Assembly (NCBI GenBank): GCA_028023455.1
Contig: JAQFVV010006628.1
Coordinates: 500,001-564,000 of the forward strand
Source of the DNA: Epiperipatus broadwayi
Lineage: Eukaryota; Onychophora; Udeonychophora; Euonychophora; Peripatidae
Reading direction: 5' to 3'
DNA length: 64,000 nucleotides
Position numbers and translations under genes: made by a program. The notes below the pieces were generated by a model, which saw only the letters and a program-made list of their open reading frames with translations, made no database searches and had not been told where the DNA came from. How positions within the stretch are numbered: the first letter of the stretch is position 1; the number at the start of each line of letters is the position of its first letter. This document shows, piece by piece, positions 41,400 to 54,404 of the stretch.

Positions 41400-44010
41400 A
41401 ATATATATTACAAATTCATCTTAGAACTTTCATATTTTAATCAAGCACTCTTAGACTACACTGGCTTTTTAATAAATACATAAATATTACCAATCACTTT
41501 TGGTTAGGTAGATATTATTTCTTTGTATCAAAAATATGAACTTTAATTTTTTTATTAATGATAATCGTATATTTTTATTTCTTTAAATATGACAATCTCT
41601 TTCAATTATTTGAGTGTTTCTATTTATGTGCAATGTTTTTTCCTAATATAAGAAAAATTTCCTAGCAATCATCTTTGCATTTATTGAAAGCTGTTAGTTT
41701 TAAAGTGTATATGTTTAAAATGCATCACTTATAAGATTAATTTACATAATATGCATTAATTATACTTAGGAGCAATGATAATTGATATTTGGCAATTTGA
41801 AAAATGTCTTGACCTAACTGAAAAAACTATTTTAGTTAGTATATTGATTGCCTCAGATATATTTTTTCCAATGTTTACTATTTTATGTTTGAATTGTAAG
41901 GGTGATAGCCGAATTTTTAATAAGTGAATTGAGTGTTTAAAAATACATCCAGAGTGAGAGAGATTGATTTGACTTCTGGGCTGATGGATATTTGTGATAT
42001 TATTGAGATAAGCTAAAAGAAGCATTGAAATAAGAATAATATATATATATATATATTATAACCTTATATTTTATACCAAAATATAGAGCTCGGTAAACTG
42101 ATTTAAAATTTCTCTGTCTTCTTCTAGGTGACTTGATTATCATGGTTAGCACTTTGTATATACTTGATACTTATATTCAAATTGACTTAATGCTGAGATT
42201 GTGTAGTTTTATTTTTGCTTTGCTTATTATATATTTATTTTCTCTCATATATTAGTTTTGCTCTTTTCCAATCACTGAGTTAGACAATCTGTGTTTAACC
42301 TGGAAAAAAAAACCAGCATATTATATCAAATTTACTAAGATAAATAAACAAATAAATATTATTTGTTTTTTCTCTTTAACTAATCCTAAAGATTATTTAG
42401 TTTGATTAAAACAATTTAGTTAATTTAACTTGGATTAGTTGATAAAATATGATACATTCATTTTTTCTCTCTTGTCTTTCATTTTAATAGAAATATGTAA
42501 ATCAGAAGAAATATAATTGGTTAGAGAGAGAGAACATAGAGATTTTAAAAAAAAAAAAACTGTGATAGTAACAGCAAGTGCAAAGAGGTTTCCTTTTTGG
42601 GGGGGCTATTAAACATGTTTCAAAAGCTTCTCATTTAAAAAAGGAATTTAAAGTCAAAGAAAGAAGTTAAATTAAAACTTTTCTTATATAACTCAAATTG
42701 CAATATTATTGTGAGTAAATAACAGAATGAGGAGTTAAATTTAATAAACCTGTTTAAGTCTTCTAGACAAAAATCTAACTACTGACTCTCTTTCAAAATA
42801 TCTATAACTAAAATGTAATGGAATTATCAACTGCAAAAATGGTAATAACAATTTTAAAGGTCAGTCCACTTGAAAATATTCTTTATTGTTACAAACTTTA
42901 TTAACCTGGAGTGTGATATTTTACTTTTATGACTTTTACACACACAGGTGTGCTACATATGTGTGGAGTAAAATGCTATATAAACGTTTTTGTGTGCCAG
43001 TGTCTGAATAATAAGGAATTGGGTAAAACTCACTTCGAACTGATATTAGACATAACATTCCCACTATGTGAGTTATCTTATTATTAAAATTATAATATAC
43101 TTGCTGAAAGAAGATAACAGCTAACCAGAAAATTATTTTATAACTGTCATAATTGTTTGCTTGGACAATCATTCTTGGTCTTCGACACTGACTAAATAAA
43201 TTAATAGTAATGAAATATTTTAACTTTGGAATAACATCTATGATATAAGTAATGAAGTATTAACTTTTGAGGAATGCTCTAATTTAAATTAAACATGTCT
43301 TATCTTTTAAAAATATCTGAATATTGAATCTACACATGAATCAATTAATTATGAAGTTTTCATTATGGGTGGAAATAAGGGAAATACAATCAAACTCATA
43401 AAATTCTATATGTTGTAATTGGAAAACTATTTAATTTATATGTTGCACATTAGGTAGTAATAAAATGTTATTCATTTTATTGGGAATATTTAATATATTT
43501 GAAATATTATGTATTTAAATTTAGCAGTTTATTTTGGTTCATATTATATATTATTCTATATGTGTATGAAGTTTACATATATATATATATTCTATTGTGC
43601 CTAAAATAATTATTTATTAATGTAAGTTCATGGGAATGAACATATAATATAGGGATTGAAGGGAGTCAATTATTAGGAAACGGCATTTGCATAAAGGTTC
43701 AATGACTATTTAATGAATCTATAACATGCATCAACAGCACATGGCTTGGTCCTGTATGTCTTTCCAGAGTTCTGTGTCTCTACTCATATTATATTTACTA
43801 TGTATTATTATTTCACCTATGCTTTAGGCAGAGTAGGGTTTCATCTTAATTGTTTACTATACTGAAGTATTTATTTCATTTTATGTCCTAATTGACTTTA
43901 GTAAGACTGCACATGTCTCTTAATTTAGCAGATTTATTAATGAGGATCATTTTATCTCTCTTTTATTTAGAAAATAAATGTTAACACTATTTTATAATGT
44001 TATGTGGTAT
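41400..44010. other. AT-rich desert, no feature seen
   Basis: The frame at 41756..42025 (minus, 89 residues) has no recognisable motif. A G-run at 42600 and TA runs near 42040 and 43580 are visible. Confidence 0.45.
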
Positions 44011-44016
44011 TAATCT

Positions 44017-44180
44017 GTGCTGGTGGTTTAATCCATAGAATATCATTACCATTTTTTTTATATTTTTTATATTATTTTGTGCTGGTAATCTAATCCACAG
44101 AGTAATCAATTGTCATTTTATTATATCATTTACATTCGTTCCTGCACTGGTGATTAATCTGTGGGACAGTCTGCAATTGT
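44017..44180. repeat. Three decayed tandem units of about 63 bp
   Basis: GTGCTGGTGGTTTAATCCA (44017), GTGCTGGTAATCTAATCCA (44079) and GCACTGGTGATTAATCTGTG (44144) begin three related units, each followed by a T-rich stretch. Confidence 0.55.
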
Positions 44181-44529
44181 GTTTGTCACTCTTATGGTGG
44201 TTAAAAAACCCAAAGAGCACTTAATACTTTGTTATTCCTTTGCATGTATAAGTACATCAGTGTGGATATCATTGCTCTTTGTTGTATAAATGTATGTTTG
44301 AGCAGAGTCTCCATACATTATAGTGTTTACATTGTTTCCTTCATCTTTAGGTCTTTTCCTTCATCTTTAGGTCGATCTTACCAGCATTAAAGAGAGCATT
44401 CGAATGGAATTATTTTCATAATTTATTACAGGTCAATTATATGATATTCCCAACTCAGTTGAGGTTCAAATTCCTGCTTTGATTGATTATATCATTATGG
44501 TCAAGTTTTGCAGGTTTATCAATACCAAT

Positions 44530-44677
<148 letters not shown>

Positions 44678-44816
44678 AATCTGAGATATAGGTGCTTTGG
44701 TTCTGATATTGACATACTGGAGAAGTTATTGACTAGGTGTTTGAACCCAATCTCTTTCCTATAAGAAGCTGAAATCAAATCCATTTGTGAGAAAATATTA
44801 TATTGTGTTTATTTGG

Positions 44817-44950
44817 AATTCATGTACATTATCCATGTATAAAACAAGTACATGTGATGGTTTATTTTATTTATTAATTAATGTAATTCATGTACACTAT
44901 CCAGGTATAGAAACGAGTATATGTGATAGACTTTTATTTTATTTTATTAT
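44817..44950. repeat. Tandem duplication of 68 bp
   Basis: AATTCATGTACATTATCCA at 44817 recurs as AATTCATGTACACTATCCA at 44885, each followed by GTATA-AAAC-AGTA-type sequence and a T/A-rich end. Confidence 0.7.
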
Positions 44951-46041
44951 TTATTTAATTTTGTAAATATTATATCAATCAATTATTTATTTAATATTAT
45001 TGGAGTTATAAATTAATGTTAATTATATAATTTAATCTAACTGTGCTGTTGCTATGTGTCATACATAAAACCAGAAAATCCACCGTATTAAATAGATCAT
45101 GTATTAGAACACATGTTAACCCTGCTGATGCATACAAGGTTTATTGAAATTATAAGAGAATAATTTAATGCTTTTATTCTTGGGTAATTAGTGATGTATA
45201 GGGTATAATAAAATTACATTTACCTCCTACATCACCTCCATTTTGATTTGTTAATTCTGGAATATAATCTAAAATGTGTTACTTCTATTGGTATTTGTGA
45301 TATTAGGACCTAGATTAATAAATAAGCTTTCTAGCCAGTATGATGATTGAACCCATTTTCTAATATTATTTATGATTTACATACTACAATAAGAGTCTCA
45401 TTGCTATTGATTTAATTAGAAATTTAAATTAATGATGGAAAAACTTAAATTTTATATGCTTATCTGTTATTGCATAGCAAATACTCTACATGGCATTCCT
45501 GTACTAAAATCCTGAGTATATCTGAATTACATCCAATTATGTTATGAGACTTATTATAACTATTACTGTTTTGTTAAATGGCCTATATTCTAATATGTGA
45601 TGGTTGGTATTGATGTAATGGATCATACATTTAATTCTGGAAGAGTAATCTCTAATAATTTTATACATGCCATCTTGTTCATTGTCGGCCATAAAATCTT
45701 GCGTAAATAAAATAGAAAATTGGGGTTTTGAAGTGTAGTTTTTAAGATACAATCATTAATGAGGATGATAATTAGTTACATAGTCATGCAATTTATTTTG
45801 GGTAATGTAATATATCTTCATGTACTGTTGCAATGAGTCTTCATGGTGCATCCTGGCTGTGACCAGATTATACCATAACAGTTTTGTGTTATATCATTAA
45901 TTCTGCCTGATACGATCTGGGTGGACTTTTCAGTTACAGTTTTTGGTTTCCCAACATGGACCAATTTGCTGTGGAATGATGGGTGTGGGATAAGTTGCTC
46001 AGCTCCAATTTTCAGTTACTATATATATATATATCTTTGCA
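44951..46041. other. AT-rich spacer, no feature seen
   Basis: A more GC-balanced stretch at 45830-46010 has no recognisable gene or repeat copy. Confidence 0.45.
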
Positions 46042-46043
46042 TA

Positions 46044-46945
46044 TATGCCTAGACCTCACTTAGTGATTGGCTACTTAGCAATGTTTCACAATAGCGATCA
46101 TCATCAATTTTTATCCACTACTTTGATTTACAATCGATTATTCACTATAACAATCGGGAATTTTTTTTTGGCACATCTTGAATGACACATCTTGAATGAT
46201 GTCAGAGAATATGTATTTTAAAGTCATTTTACCCAAAAAACAATCGACTTATAGCAAATATAAAATAAAAGAACAATAAACTTAGTATATGTTATAGAAA
46301 ATTGGTACAGTTAGATTTTTTTTTCTTTTACAATAAGTTGAATTTTTTTTTTTTTTTCTAAAGTTGACTGATTTGTTACTCTGGTGTAGAGAAATAATTC
46401 TTTATGTTCAATTGAATAATTTATAATTAAACATTGTTTTTTAATTTTAATAATTTCACATAAGTAATAAACATATATGTATAGTAGTATGTAACAATAT
46501 ATATATATGCTCTACTTGCACAGATAAGGAAGCTAGAATAAAGTGAATTTTTTTTTTAAAAAAAAAGCACTTCAGTATGGATTTTTTTTTTCATTACGAT
46601 GAAAAACTTCTGCGGAAAAATATAAAAACTTAAATTAAAATTTAGTTTTATTTTCTCTTTCTTTTTGCTATACTGTACTTTTTAAACAGAGAAAATATGT
46701 ATTTTTTCTCCTAATGATATAAAACTTTTTTTTTAGATACTGTACAGTTTACACATCCACTGCATTCGATAAATAATTTTTTTAATATGTACTTTATTCC
46801 CAAGTTAGTGTAATTTTTTAGCTTTAGGAACCAATCAATTTTTTTCCCATAGACCCCCATTATAAATACATATTCTGTATACGATATTTTTGCTTAACGA
46901 TGAGTTCTGGAGAATTAATTGCCATCACTAAGAGGGGTTAAGGTG
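46044..46945. mobile_element. Second Tigger/pogo-like non-autonomous element type
   Basis: Left end TGCCTAGACCTCACTTAGTG; right end, complemented, CACCTTAACCCCTCTTAGTG: imperfect inverted termini continuing into GATTGGC/GATGGC. TA borders lie at 46042-46043 and 46946-46947. Subterminal words TTGCTTAACGATG and CCCATAGACCCCCATTAT are of the kind seen in Tigger-like elements. No transposase frame in 902 bp. The termini differ from those of 17950..18980, so this is a separate subfamily. Confidence 0.72.
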
Positions 46946-47163
46946 TATATATAACAGTATTAAATACTGTTAATTAATGTCATCTACAAAATGTTTTTAA
47001 GATATCTTTCAAGCAGCAATGTTTGATGAAATAATCAACCAATTTTCCTGGACTTTTCTATGATCATTAACATCATCATCACACAGCCCTAAAACAGTTA
47101 TTACCCTATCAAACTAAGTAATACAATTTCTATTAGAACACCATCTTAATGTTCAATTAGATA

Positions 47164-48054
47164 TACCTGGGTCTCGTTTTATGCGGATTATTTTAATGCA
47201 ATTTTGAAGTTATGTGATTCATGTTTCTTCTTAATATCTTTCATATTTCACTATGTTTATTAGATATCAAGAAATTTAAATTATTAATAACTTATTTTGA
47301 CTTGAAATATTTTTTTTTTCAAAAATATAATGTTATATTAGCAGCTAACATGAATATGACCTGAAGCTGTATTTAGAATCATAGCTTCTATGTAAATAAC
47401 CTACTTATACTAATGAGTAAATAACAATAATAGATTTATATGTACGTATAAAAATATCGCAATAAATATTCAAAAATTTTAAATTTTTAAAATGTATTTT
47501 GTTAGATATAACAGAAACAAATATTTTTTTAGATTTTTAAAATAAATAATAATGAAAATTTTATTGATTTTATAAACTGAAACTAATCTTGTATAATCTT
47601 TTTGTTTTGATTGCGATCTCATTTTTTTAATATAGAAACAGAAAACCATTAACACAGCACAAAACTGAAAGTGGCACTAGTTGTACATCACATCACAAAT
47701 CTGATTTCTTACCAGTTCACAAATGAACACATATTGTCAAATAGTGGTAATGATTAAAATATGTATGAAAAATGTAAAATTAAGTACTGTAGTTAATAAA
47801 AAAGTAAAAAAAGTTTGTCTTGTATTAATTTTTTTCAAATATTTGAAATTTTTTATTAGTCATACTTTATTTCCTTATTTTTTTAATGCAAATTTTAAAG
47901 TAATTTTTCCTTGTTGCTTTGCTTTTATGCCGATTTCTGAAAATTACAGACCCTATCCCCCATTTTTCAAGGTAAGTTAAGTTTATTTTTGTGTGATTTC
48001 TTTTGTGCACATTTCCTGAGGAACCTATTTACCACATAAAATGAGACCCAGGTG
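47164..48054. mobile_element. Non-autonomous pogo/Tigger-like DNA transposon, copy B
   Basis: Termini TACCTGGGTCTCGTTTTATG (left) and CATAAAATGAGACCCAGGTG region (right) with TA on both sides (47162-47163, 48055-48056). The right half is collinear with copy A at 17950..18980, sharing AAAAAAGTTTGTCTTGTAT, TTTTTATTAGTCATA, TTTCCTTATTTTTTT and TTCTGAGGAACCTAT or its equivalent. It is 140 bp shorter than copy A. Confidence 0.82.
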
Positions 48055-48199
48055 TATTTAGTTGTGATAAAACTTAAAACTCCCTTGCATTAGCTTAATG
48101 GCAAGGCAGAGCTTTAAAGAAACTCATTTTTAAATAATTTTGTTTTCAAATAAACATTTAAGTAGAAATATTTAAACAATCAATGAAATTCCCTACTAA

Positions 48200-48650
48200 T
48201 TAAATGCTATGTGTGGATGTATTGTATGGTTATGAAACATGGTTAATGAATAATAAAATTAGGAACAGATTGGAAGCCTTTGAAATATGATCATGGAGAA
48301 GAATGCAAAAAATCAGTTGAATGAATAAAATAACAAATAAATAAGTTTTGAAAAGAATAAATGATAAAAAAAATTGATTGAGGAAATTAGAAATAAAAAG
48401 TGAAACTGGATTGGACATATATTAAGAAAAAAGTTAGTTTAATGAAAGATGTTTTGGAAGGAATGGTGAGTGGAAACAAGAAGAAATTATGGAAAAGATT
48501 GACACTGTTGGATGATATAAGAAATGGGAATTGTCACATGGAATTGAAGAGCTGGGCAATGAAGAGAGTGTAGAAAAGTGGATGAATTGGCACTATGACT
48601 ACTCTCTGGACCTGTCCATGAGACAGAATACTATTGATAATAATGGTGAT
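48200..48650 (+). pseudogene. Decayed LINE C-terminal fragment
   Basis: With frame breaks, the plus strand reads VLYGYETWLMNNKI, then WSWRRMQKISWMNKITNK, VLKRIN and NWIGHILRK. These are the blocks that follow the reverse transcriptase palm in many animal RTE/CR1-like LINEs (Y-G-x-E-T-W; WRRM-x-x-I-S-W; W-x-G-H-I-L-R). Many stops make it a fossil. It starts about 145 bp after the Tigger-like element ends. Confidence 0.65.
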
Positions 48651-50804
48651 TAATATATAACGACATTAAATAATGTTATTTAAATTTATTAATAGCTAGA
48701 GAAATTTTTTACAATCTTTTAAACCACAAGCTTATACTTAAAAAAAATCAACTAAACTCAACTGAAATATGCTTGGTCGAAGATTTCATTAAACATTGCA
48801 GTTTCTATAGGTAATGTAAGTTAAATTAATGATGTTTAACATTGTTACGTGATTATGTGTTGTTTAATTAATTATTTTCACAAACACACGCATATATACA
48901 CATTACATATACCTTTTTTGTTTTTGCAAATCTTAGTGCATTTGGTTTAATATATATATGGAAAATATATATATTTATCAATCTATGTAGAGCTAAATTT
49001 AAAGTATCATATATTTTAAATAACGTAATATAAAATAAATGGCCTAAGCTCTTATATTTAAAATATAATGGCAATTAGTAATGTTCCAAATATAATCTAC
49101 CTTAAAATTAAGATTACAAAAAAAAGGTGAGAACAATTAATCTAGTGTATTTAATAAAAATTATATACAGTATATACCATCATTACTATAATTATATATA
49201 TACTATAAAAAGAAGATATTTGCTAGTCATCCATAATTTCCACTTTAAATACATTTAAAATGTCCACTGCTATTTTATTTAAATGCTTTATTAGCTCTAT
49301 ACGATGCACTGTAAAGTTCATGTCGATGTTTTCATACATGTCTATAAAATACTACGTATTTTTAGAATTATTTTATTATTTTCTAAACAACATTTATTTA
49401 TACTGTGTATTAAAAAGGCAAAAATAATATTTTTATCGGAGCATCAGTATTTTACAATCATGAAAACGAACATGGACAATTAGTATGATGTTTGTTGAAG
49501 TAGTTACGAATAATGAAACGATAGAAATAGGGAGGAAAAGCATGGTTTATTGAACAAAAATAATATATGATGAATCAGAGAGTTAAATAGCGTTCATACA
49601 AATAAACAATAGATATTTTAAATTTTGTTTAAAGCGGAAGTGTTACAATATTCAGACTATGACTATAAATATGAAAATTAATACATTGAATGCATATTAA
49701 GTTTACTAAAATAAAGATTAAACTATATATATACTCTGTTATAATGTTCATATATATATATGATATTAATTTAAAACAAAAGATATTGAATTTATCAAAT
49801 CAATATTTTGACTTTATGAAAAAAAAAAAAATGTTTTGTGAGTCAAATATTCTACAAAATCCAAATGGTTCTTATTTAATTGCAAATATATAATTACTGA
49901 TTTTTTCGATAATCTATATGAAATATGATCAAGACCATTTGTGTTTATTATTAAAAAAATAAAATCATGAGATTTCTTTGAGTATTTTTCCAATAGGCAA
50001 TACTCAGTTGACTAACTTTTACTGTGATGTAGTCTCTGAAGCAGAAAACAACTTTACTTTCACTGAATTCCAAAGCAAAAAAGTTTTACCAGATGTTCTC
50101 TGCTTGGAGATTAAAATGTGGTTTTAAGTTTTGATAAGATTCGTCTATCTATAAATTATTTCTTTAACAGAGAATTTACCATGAACAAAGGACTTGAGAT
50201 TTAAACCCTATCACCTTATTAAACATTTGAACAGCTCTAATATTCATTTTACTATTTACAAAATGTCTAGTTGGCTATTGAGTCATATCTCTTGAGTGCA
50301 CTATATAAATCTAATAAAACGTCATACACATTTTACTACAGACTGCCATTAATAAAAGCTTGTGATTGTATTAATTCAATGCTTTATATATGCTTTTACT
50401 TTTTTGTTTTTATTTTGTTTACCTTGCACAGAAAGAAATAAAATCTTTTTTGAACTTTTAATTAATAATCATTATCAATCGTCATATGATCAAGGTGTTC
50501 AAAAGTTCATGTGACGTGATTATGACGTGAACACAGAAAAGATGGCTGAACTCAGAAGGCCCATTCAATAGACCAAACTGAGATTTTATTTTTCTTAGAT
50601 GGAAATTAACCCAGAATCTTTAGCTCTAGGGTCCATTAATCTTACTACTAGGTTAAATCATGTTGCCTAAGCTTTTAATTGCACGAATGATTTTAACTAT
50701 CATCAAAAATTATATTTAACATAATTTATCTTATTTTTTAATCACTTATACAAGCTTAAGACATAGAAAATAACTTATTTTTTATAAGTTTTTTAATTTA
50801 TAAA
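48651..50804. other. AT-rich desert, no feature seen
   Basis: No coding or repeat signal supported. Several short TA runs. Confidence 0.5.
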
Positions 50805-51155
50805 AGTTTTATTCAGTGATCAGCTTTCAAGAGACTTCTTGCTCTCATATTTATAGCTACTATCTTGTTAAAAACTTCTTTGCTAGAAAGAAAATTTATG
50901 CAAAATAATGCAAATTAGTTATAACTGCCATTTTCGGGACATGGCAAAGCAGAGAAGCGTTGCACATGGCGGGAGATCCTGTGTCCATTAATCAAAGAGA
51001 AGCTTGATTTGCCCTGTCCCGAAAATAGCAGTTATAACTAATTTGCATTATTTTGCATAAGTTTTCCTTCTAACAACTCAGTTTTTAACAAGATGGTAGC
51101 TATGAATATGAGAGCAAGAAGTCTCTCGAAAGCGCTCAGCTGAAATAGAATTTTA
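50805..51155. mobile_element. 350-bp near-perfect palindrome (MITE-like hairpin)
   Basis: The left arm (50805..50960) and right arm (50997..51155) are inverted copies sharing AGAGACTTCTTGCTCTCATA, ATGCAAAATAATGCAAATTA, GTTATAACTG and TTTTCGGGACA. A GC-richer 35-bp loop lies between them. No open frame. I could not define a target duplication. As RNA it would fold into a single long hairpin. Confidence 0.75.
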
Positions 51156-52417
51156 CATTTGCTTTCAATTATATATACTAGCCTCAATATCTGTGCGTTC
51201 AGCATATATATATAATACTTACAATTTAATGAAGTAAATAATTCAATTATAACTATGTGGTATGATTTACACTGTAACTTAGACAAAAGCAAGTCCTAGC
51301 ATGCAGGATAAATAAAATAATCATGTGATCAGTTTTTTAGAATGCCATGAAGCAACTAAATTATTAAAATAAGCTCAACAGATCTATTAAATTGAATATA
51401 TTAATTTTATTTTATTGGCTGGGCTTTAAACAGGAATCTTTAGCTTGGCAATCAATCTTTCTCACTACCAATAAATTAAAGTGTGCAATGCATTACACAC
51501 GCATACTGCTAAAATAAAAATGCTATGTTAAATATTCCTGTGTGTGTTATCACAATGTTACTTTCAGGTTTTGTTTATATCTTCACGTTGTTCTAAATTT
51601 AATAATTTTTATTTATGAAATTATTAATTACTGGAGTAGCTGCTGTAACTGCAAATTTAGCATATTGTGTTATTTTTATTAATTTACACACCAGCAGTCT
51701 CTCATTTATATTATGTTTGATTACAAATTTATTTTTAAAAAAACAACTGGAAAAAAAAAACCAACAAATTATGGTGAAATTATAGGGGTTTTTTTTTTCT
51801 ATTTTTAAACTTCAATTATATCATAAATATTTCTTAATTCGACACTGTTGTACCCATTTAAAATTGGGAACTTAAGAGTATACTCCTACCAGTCAATACA
51901 TAAATTATCTATTAAAATATAAATGAAAATAAAATATTTTACTTTATAATAGAAAAGTTGATTCATAGTGTTCAATTTTCATATAAAGATTAGCCTTAAC
52001 ACCATCTAATTACCAATACCATACTTAATGTATTTTTTAGGAATAAATAAACAATAGAGTTGTCCAGTTATTTGTTGAAGAATTAATCACCAATTCAAAT
52101 GTAATGTGATTTATATTTTTTCTTATACCAGACCGTAAACAATGAATTTTATCGTTATTATTCTGTTATATTTTTATCATCTTCACTCAGTTTTTTGAAT
52201 TTACATCCTAAGCATATATAAATAACTTTTAGTCTCATGAGTTAATTAATCTAATGGACTATACAATTATTTATAATTTCACATACATGAACCATTTTCC
52301 AAGATACACATACGTAATAAAATATCATAGTTTTCATTTTAAAATACCACATTTCATAATCTTGATTACTATTTAAAATTAGCAACAACAAATTTCAAAG
52401 GCATTGCTCTATTTACT
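51156..52417. other. AT-rich spacer, no feature seen
   Basis: No feature recognised. Confidence 0.5.
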
Positions 52418-52431
52418 ATGATCATTTAACT

Positions 52432-52678
52432 TTACCTTTCTTATTGCATTGTCAAATCCATATATATTAATATAATCTATGTTCTTTATAACTTTTAACA
52501 ATGCTTTTTTACAACTTACTATTGATGGTTTCGATTGCCACAGCGACCTTCTTCAGAACTTCTACTTATATTTTCAAATATAAATAGAAGTTCTGAAGAA
52601 GCTATCAAAACCATCAATAGTGGATTGTAAGAAAGCATTGTAAAAAGGAATAAAGAACATAGATGATATTAATATTAC
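52432..52678. mobile_element. Palindromic element P, copy 1, with 14-bp TSD
   Basis: The 14-mer ATGATCATTTAACT flanks it at 52418..52431 and 52679..52692. Inverted arms meet near 52572, with CTATGTTCTTTAT, ACAATGCTTTTTTACAAC, ACTATTGATGGTTT and CTTCTTCAGAAC on the left and their complements on the right. Copy 2 is at 59772..60154 and shares the single-stranded left extension CTTATTGCATTG-CAAATCCAT. No protein. Confidence 0.82.
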
Positions 52679-52914
52679 ATGATCATTTAACTAATACAAT
52701 CAATTATTTTATTTTACATCGAAATTGATATGTTAGATGGCTGTTAAAATATGTTATTATCCTTTCAATAATTTGCAAAATCTTTACTTGTATATAGGCT
52801 AATGATATGTTATCTATTAAAAATATACTGTATGTAATAGGTTTAAATTATAATAATGGTAAATTGAATAAAAACACTAATGGTTTTATTGCAGTTTGCA
52901 CACTAGAACTGCAG

Positions 52915-53855
52915 CACCAGTATCAAGGCTGGGATCTCTCAATCCCAAGTCAGATATTCTACCAAATTGCATGAAAATGTGCATAGCAAATGATAATGAC
53001 ATTATTGCTTAGGAATTTACACAAACTTTGAGTGCCAGAACTGTGAGTTCCAGAATCAATCCTGGAACATTCTGATCCCAAATCAGATGCTCTACCAAAC
53101 TGCATCAAAATCACTTGGGAATTCATATGAAGTTCTAGTGCAAGAACTGTGAGTGCCGGAATAGATCCTGGGACCTTTGGATTCCAAATTGGATGCTCTA
53201 CCAACTGCATTAAAATGTGCAGAGTAAATGTTAATGGCATTATTGCTTAGGAATTTACACAAAGTTCGAGTGCCAGAACTGAGAGTGCCAGAATCGATCC
53301 TCGGACCTTTCTGATCCCAAATCAAATGCTCTACTAAATTACATCAAAATGTGCAGAGTAAATGCTAATGGCATTATTGCTTGGGAATTCATATGAAGTT
53401 TGAGTGCCAGAATCAATCCTTGGAACTTCTAATCCCAAATCGGATGCTCTACCAAACTGCCTTAAAATGTGCAGAGTAAATGCAATATTTCTTGAGAATT
53501 TCTACAAAGTTTGAGTGCTAGAACTAAGAGTGCCAGAATCTATCCTGGGACCTTTCTGATCCCAAATCAAATGCTCTACCAAATTACATAAAAATGTGCA
53601 GAGTAAATGATAATGGCATTATTGCTGGGGAATACAAAGTTTGATTGCCAGAACTGTGAGTGCCAGAATCAATCCTCGGACCTTCTAATCCCAAATTGGA
53701 TGCTCTACCAAACTGCATTAAAATATGCAGAGAAAATGCTAATGACATTATTGCTTGGGAATTCATACGAAGTTTGAGTGCCAGAACTGTGAGTGCCAGA
53801 ATTGATCCTGGGACTTTCTGATCCCAAATCAGATGCTTTACCAACTGCATCAAAA
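52915..53855 (-). repeat. Eight-unit tandem array derived from a tRNA-Pro(UGG)-like sequence
   Basis: Eight units have spacing 133, 106, 133, 118, 127, 129 and 133 bp, measured at the CTACCAA word (52961, 53094, 53200, 53333, 53451, 53578, 53707, 53840). On the minus strand each reads TTGGTAGAGCATC (D-arm), then a five-base-pair stem such as TCTGA/TCAGA around TTTGGGA (TGG in the anticodon position, G after it as in proline tRNAs), then GGTCC and a T-arm-like GGATCGATTCT. The 5' half of the acceptor and D-arm is not tRNA-like. The spacers seem to alternate between AATTTACACAAAG and ATTCATATGAAG types, a hint of a two-unit higher-order repeat. These are not functional tRNA genes: acceptor pairing and a proper 5' end are missing. 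Confidence 0.8.
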
Positions 53856-53869
53856 CACAAATAATAAAT

Positions 53870-54404
53870 AATAATAGTAATAAAATAAAAGTTTAAGCAG
53901 AAATATTTGTGATTACTTTGTACTTATTATCAACTGAACGTATGCGGGCAAAAGTAAATATCATGTGATTTTCCAGGAATTGCATAGTTCAATATTAGCA
54001 CATTATGTCTAGTTACTATAGAATTTTTAAATTTACTTATAAAAATGCTTTTTTTTTCTTTCTAGGATGTCTATCTTCATGTACTATTCTTATATGATCT
54101 GAATTAAATACTATTATATAAAAAGGTTATAAATAATCAATCATGTACAGTTTCAATTTTCCAAATCTTGTAGTTTTAAATTTACTTTGAATTCTAATCA
54201 CTCAAGAATATTACATGGAAAAAAATATCATAGCAAGAGAAAAATTAAAAAGGTAACTCTTATAAAGAAAATTAAATTGTAAAAGAAATAATCTGCTAAT
54301 ATTGATCTATTAGGAATTAAATAATCATGTCCATATCTAATTTTTGCCTGCACAAATAGAGTTGCCAATGTCTACTATATAATCGAAAGCACTTCTATTT
54401 AAAT
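53870..54404. other. AT-rich spacer, no feature seen
   Basis: No feature recognised. Confidence 0.5.

Noticed and set aside
41756-42025. 89-residue minus-strand frame as a gene
   Set aside because: No recognised domain; length is compatible with chance in this sequence.
52959-53853. Several overlapping minus-strand frames of 77 to 93 residues with similar proteins
   Set aside because: They arise from the tandem tRNA-like units being free of stops in one frame. The repeated protein similarity follows the DNA repeat and shows no coding constraint.
52915-53855. Functional tRNA-Pro genes
   Set aside because: No acceptor-stem pairing, degenerate 5' halves and no terminator pattern. Only the anticodon arm and T-arm words remain.
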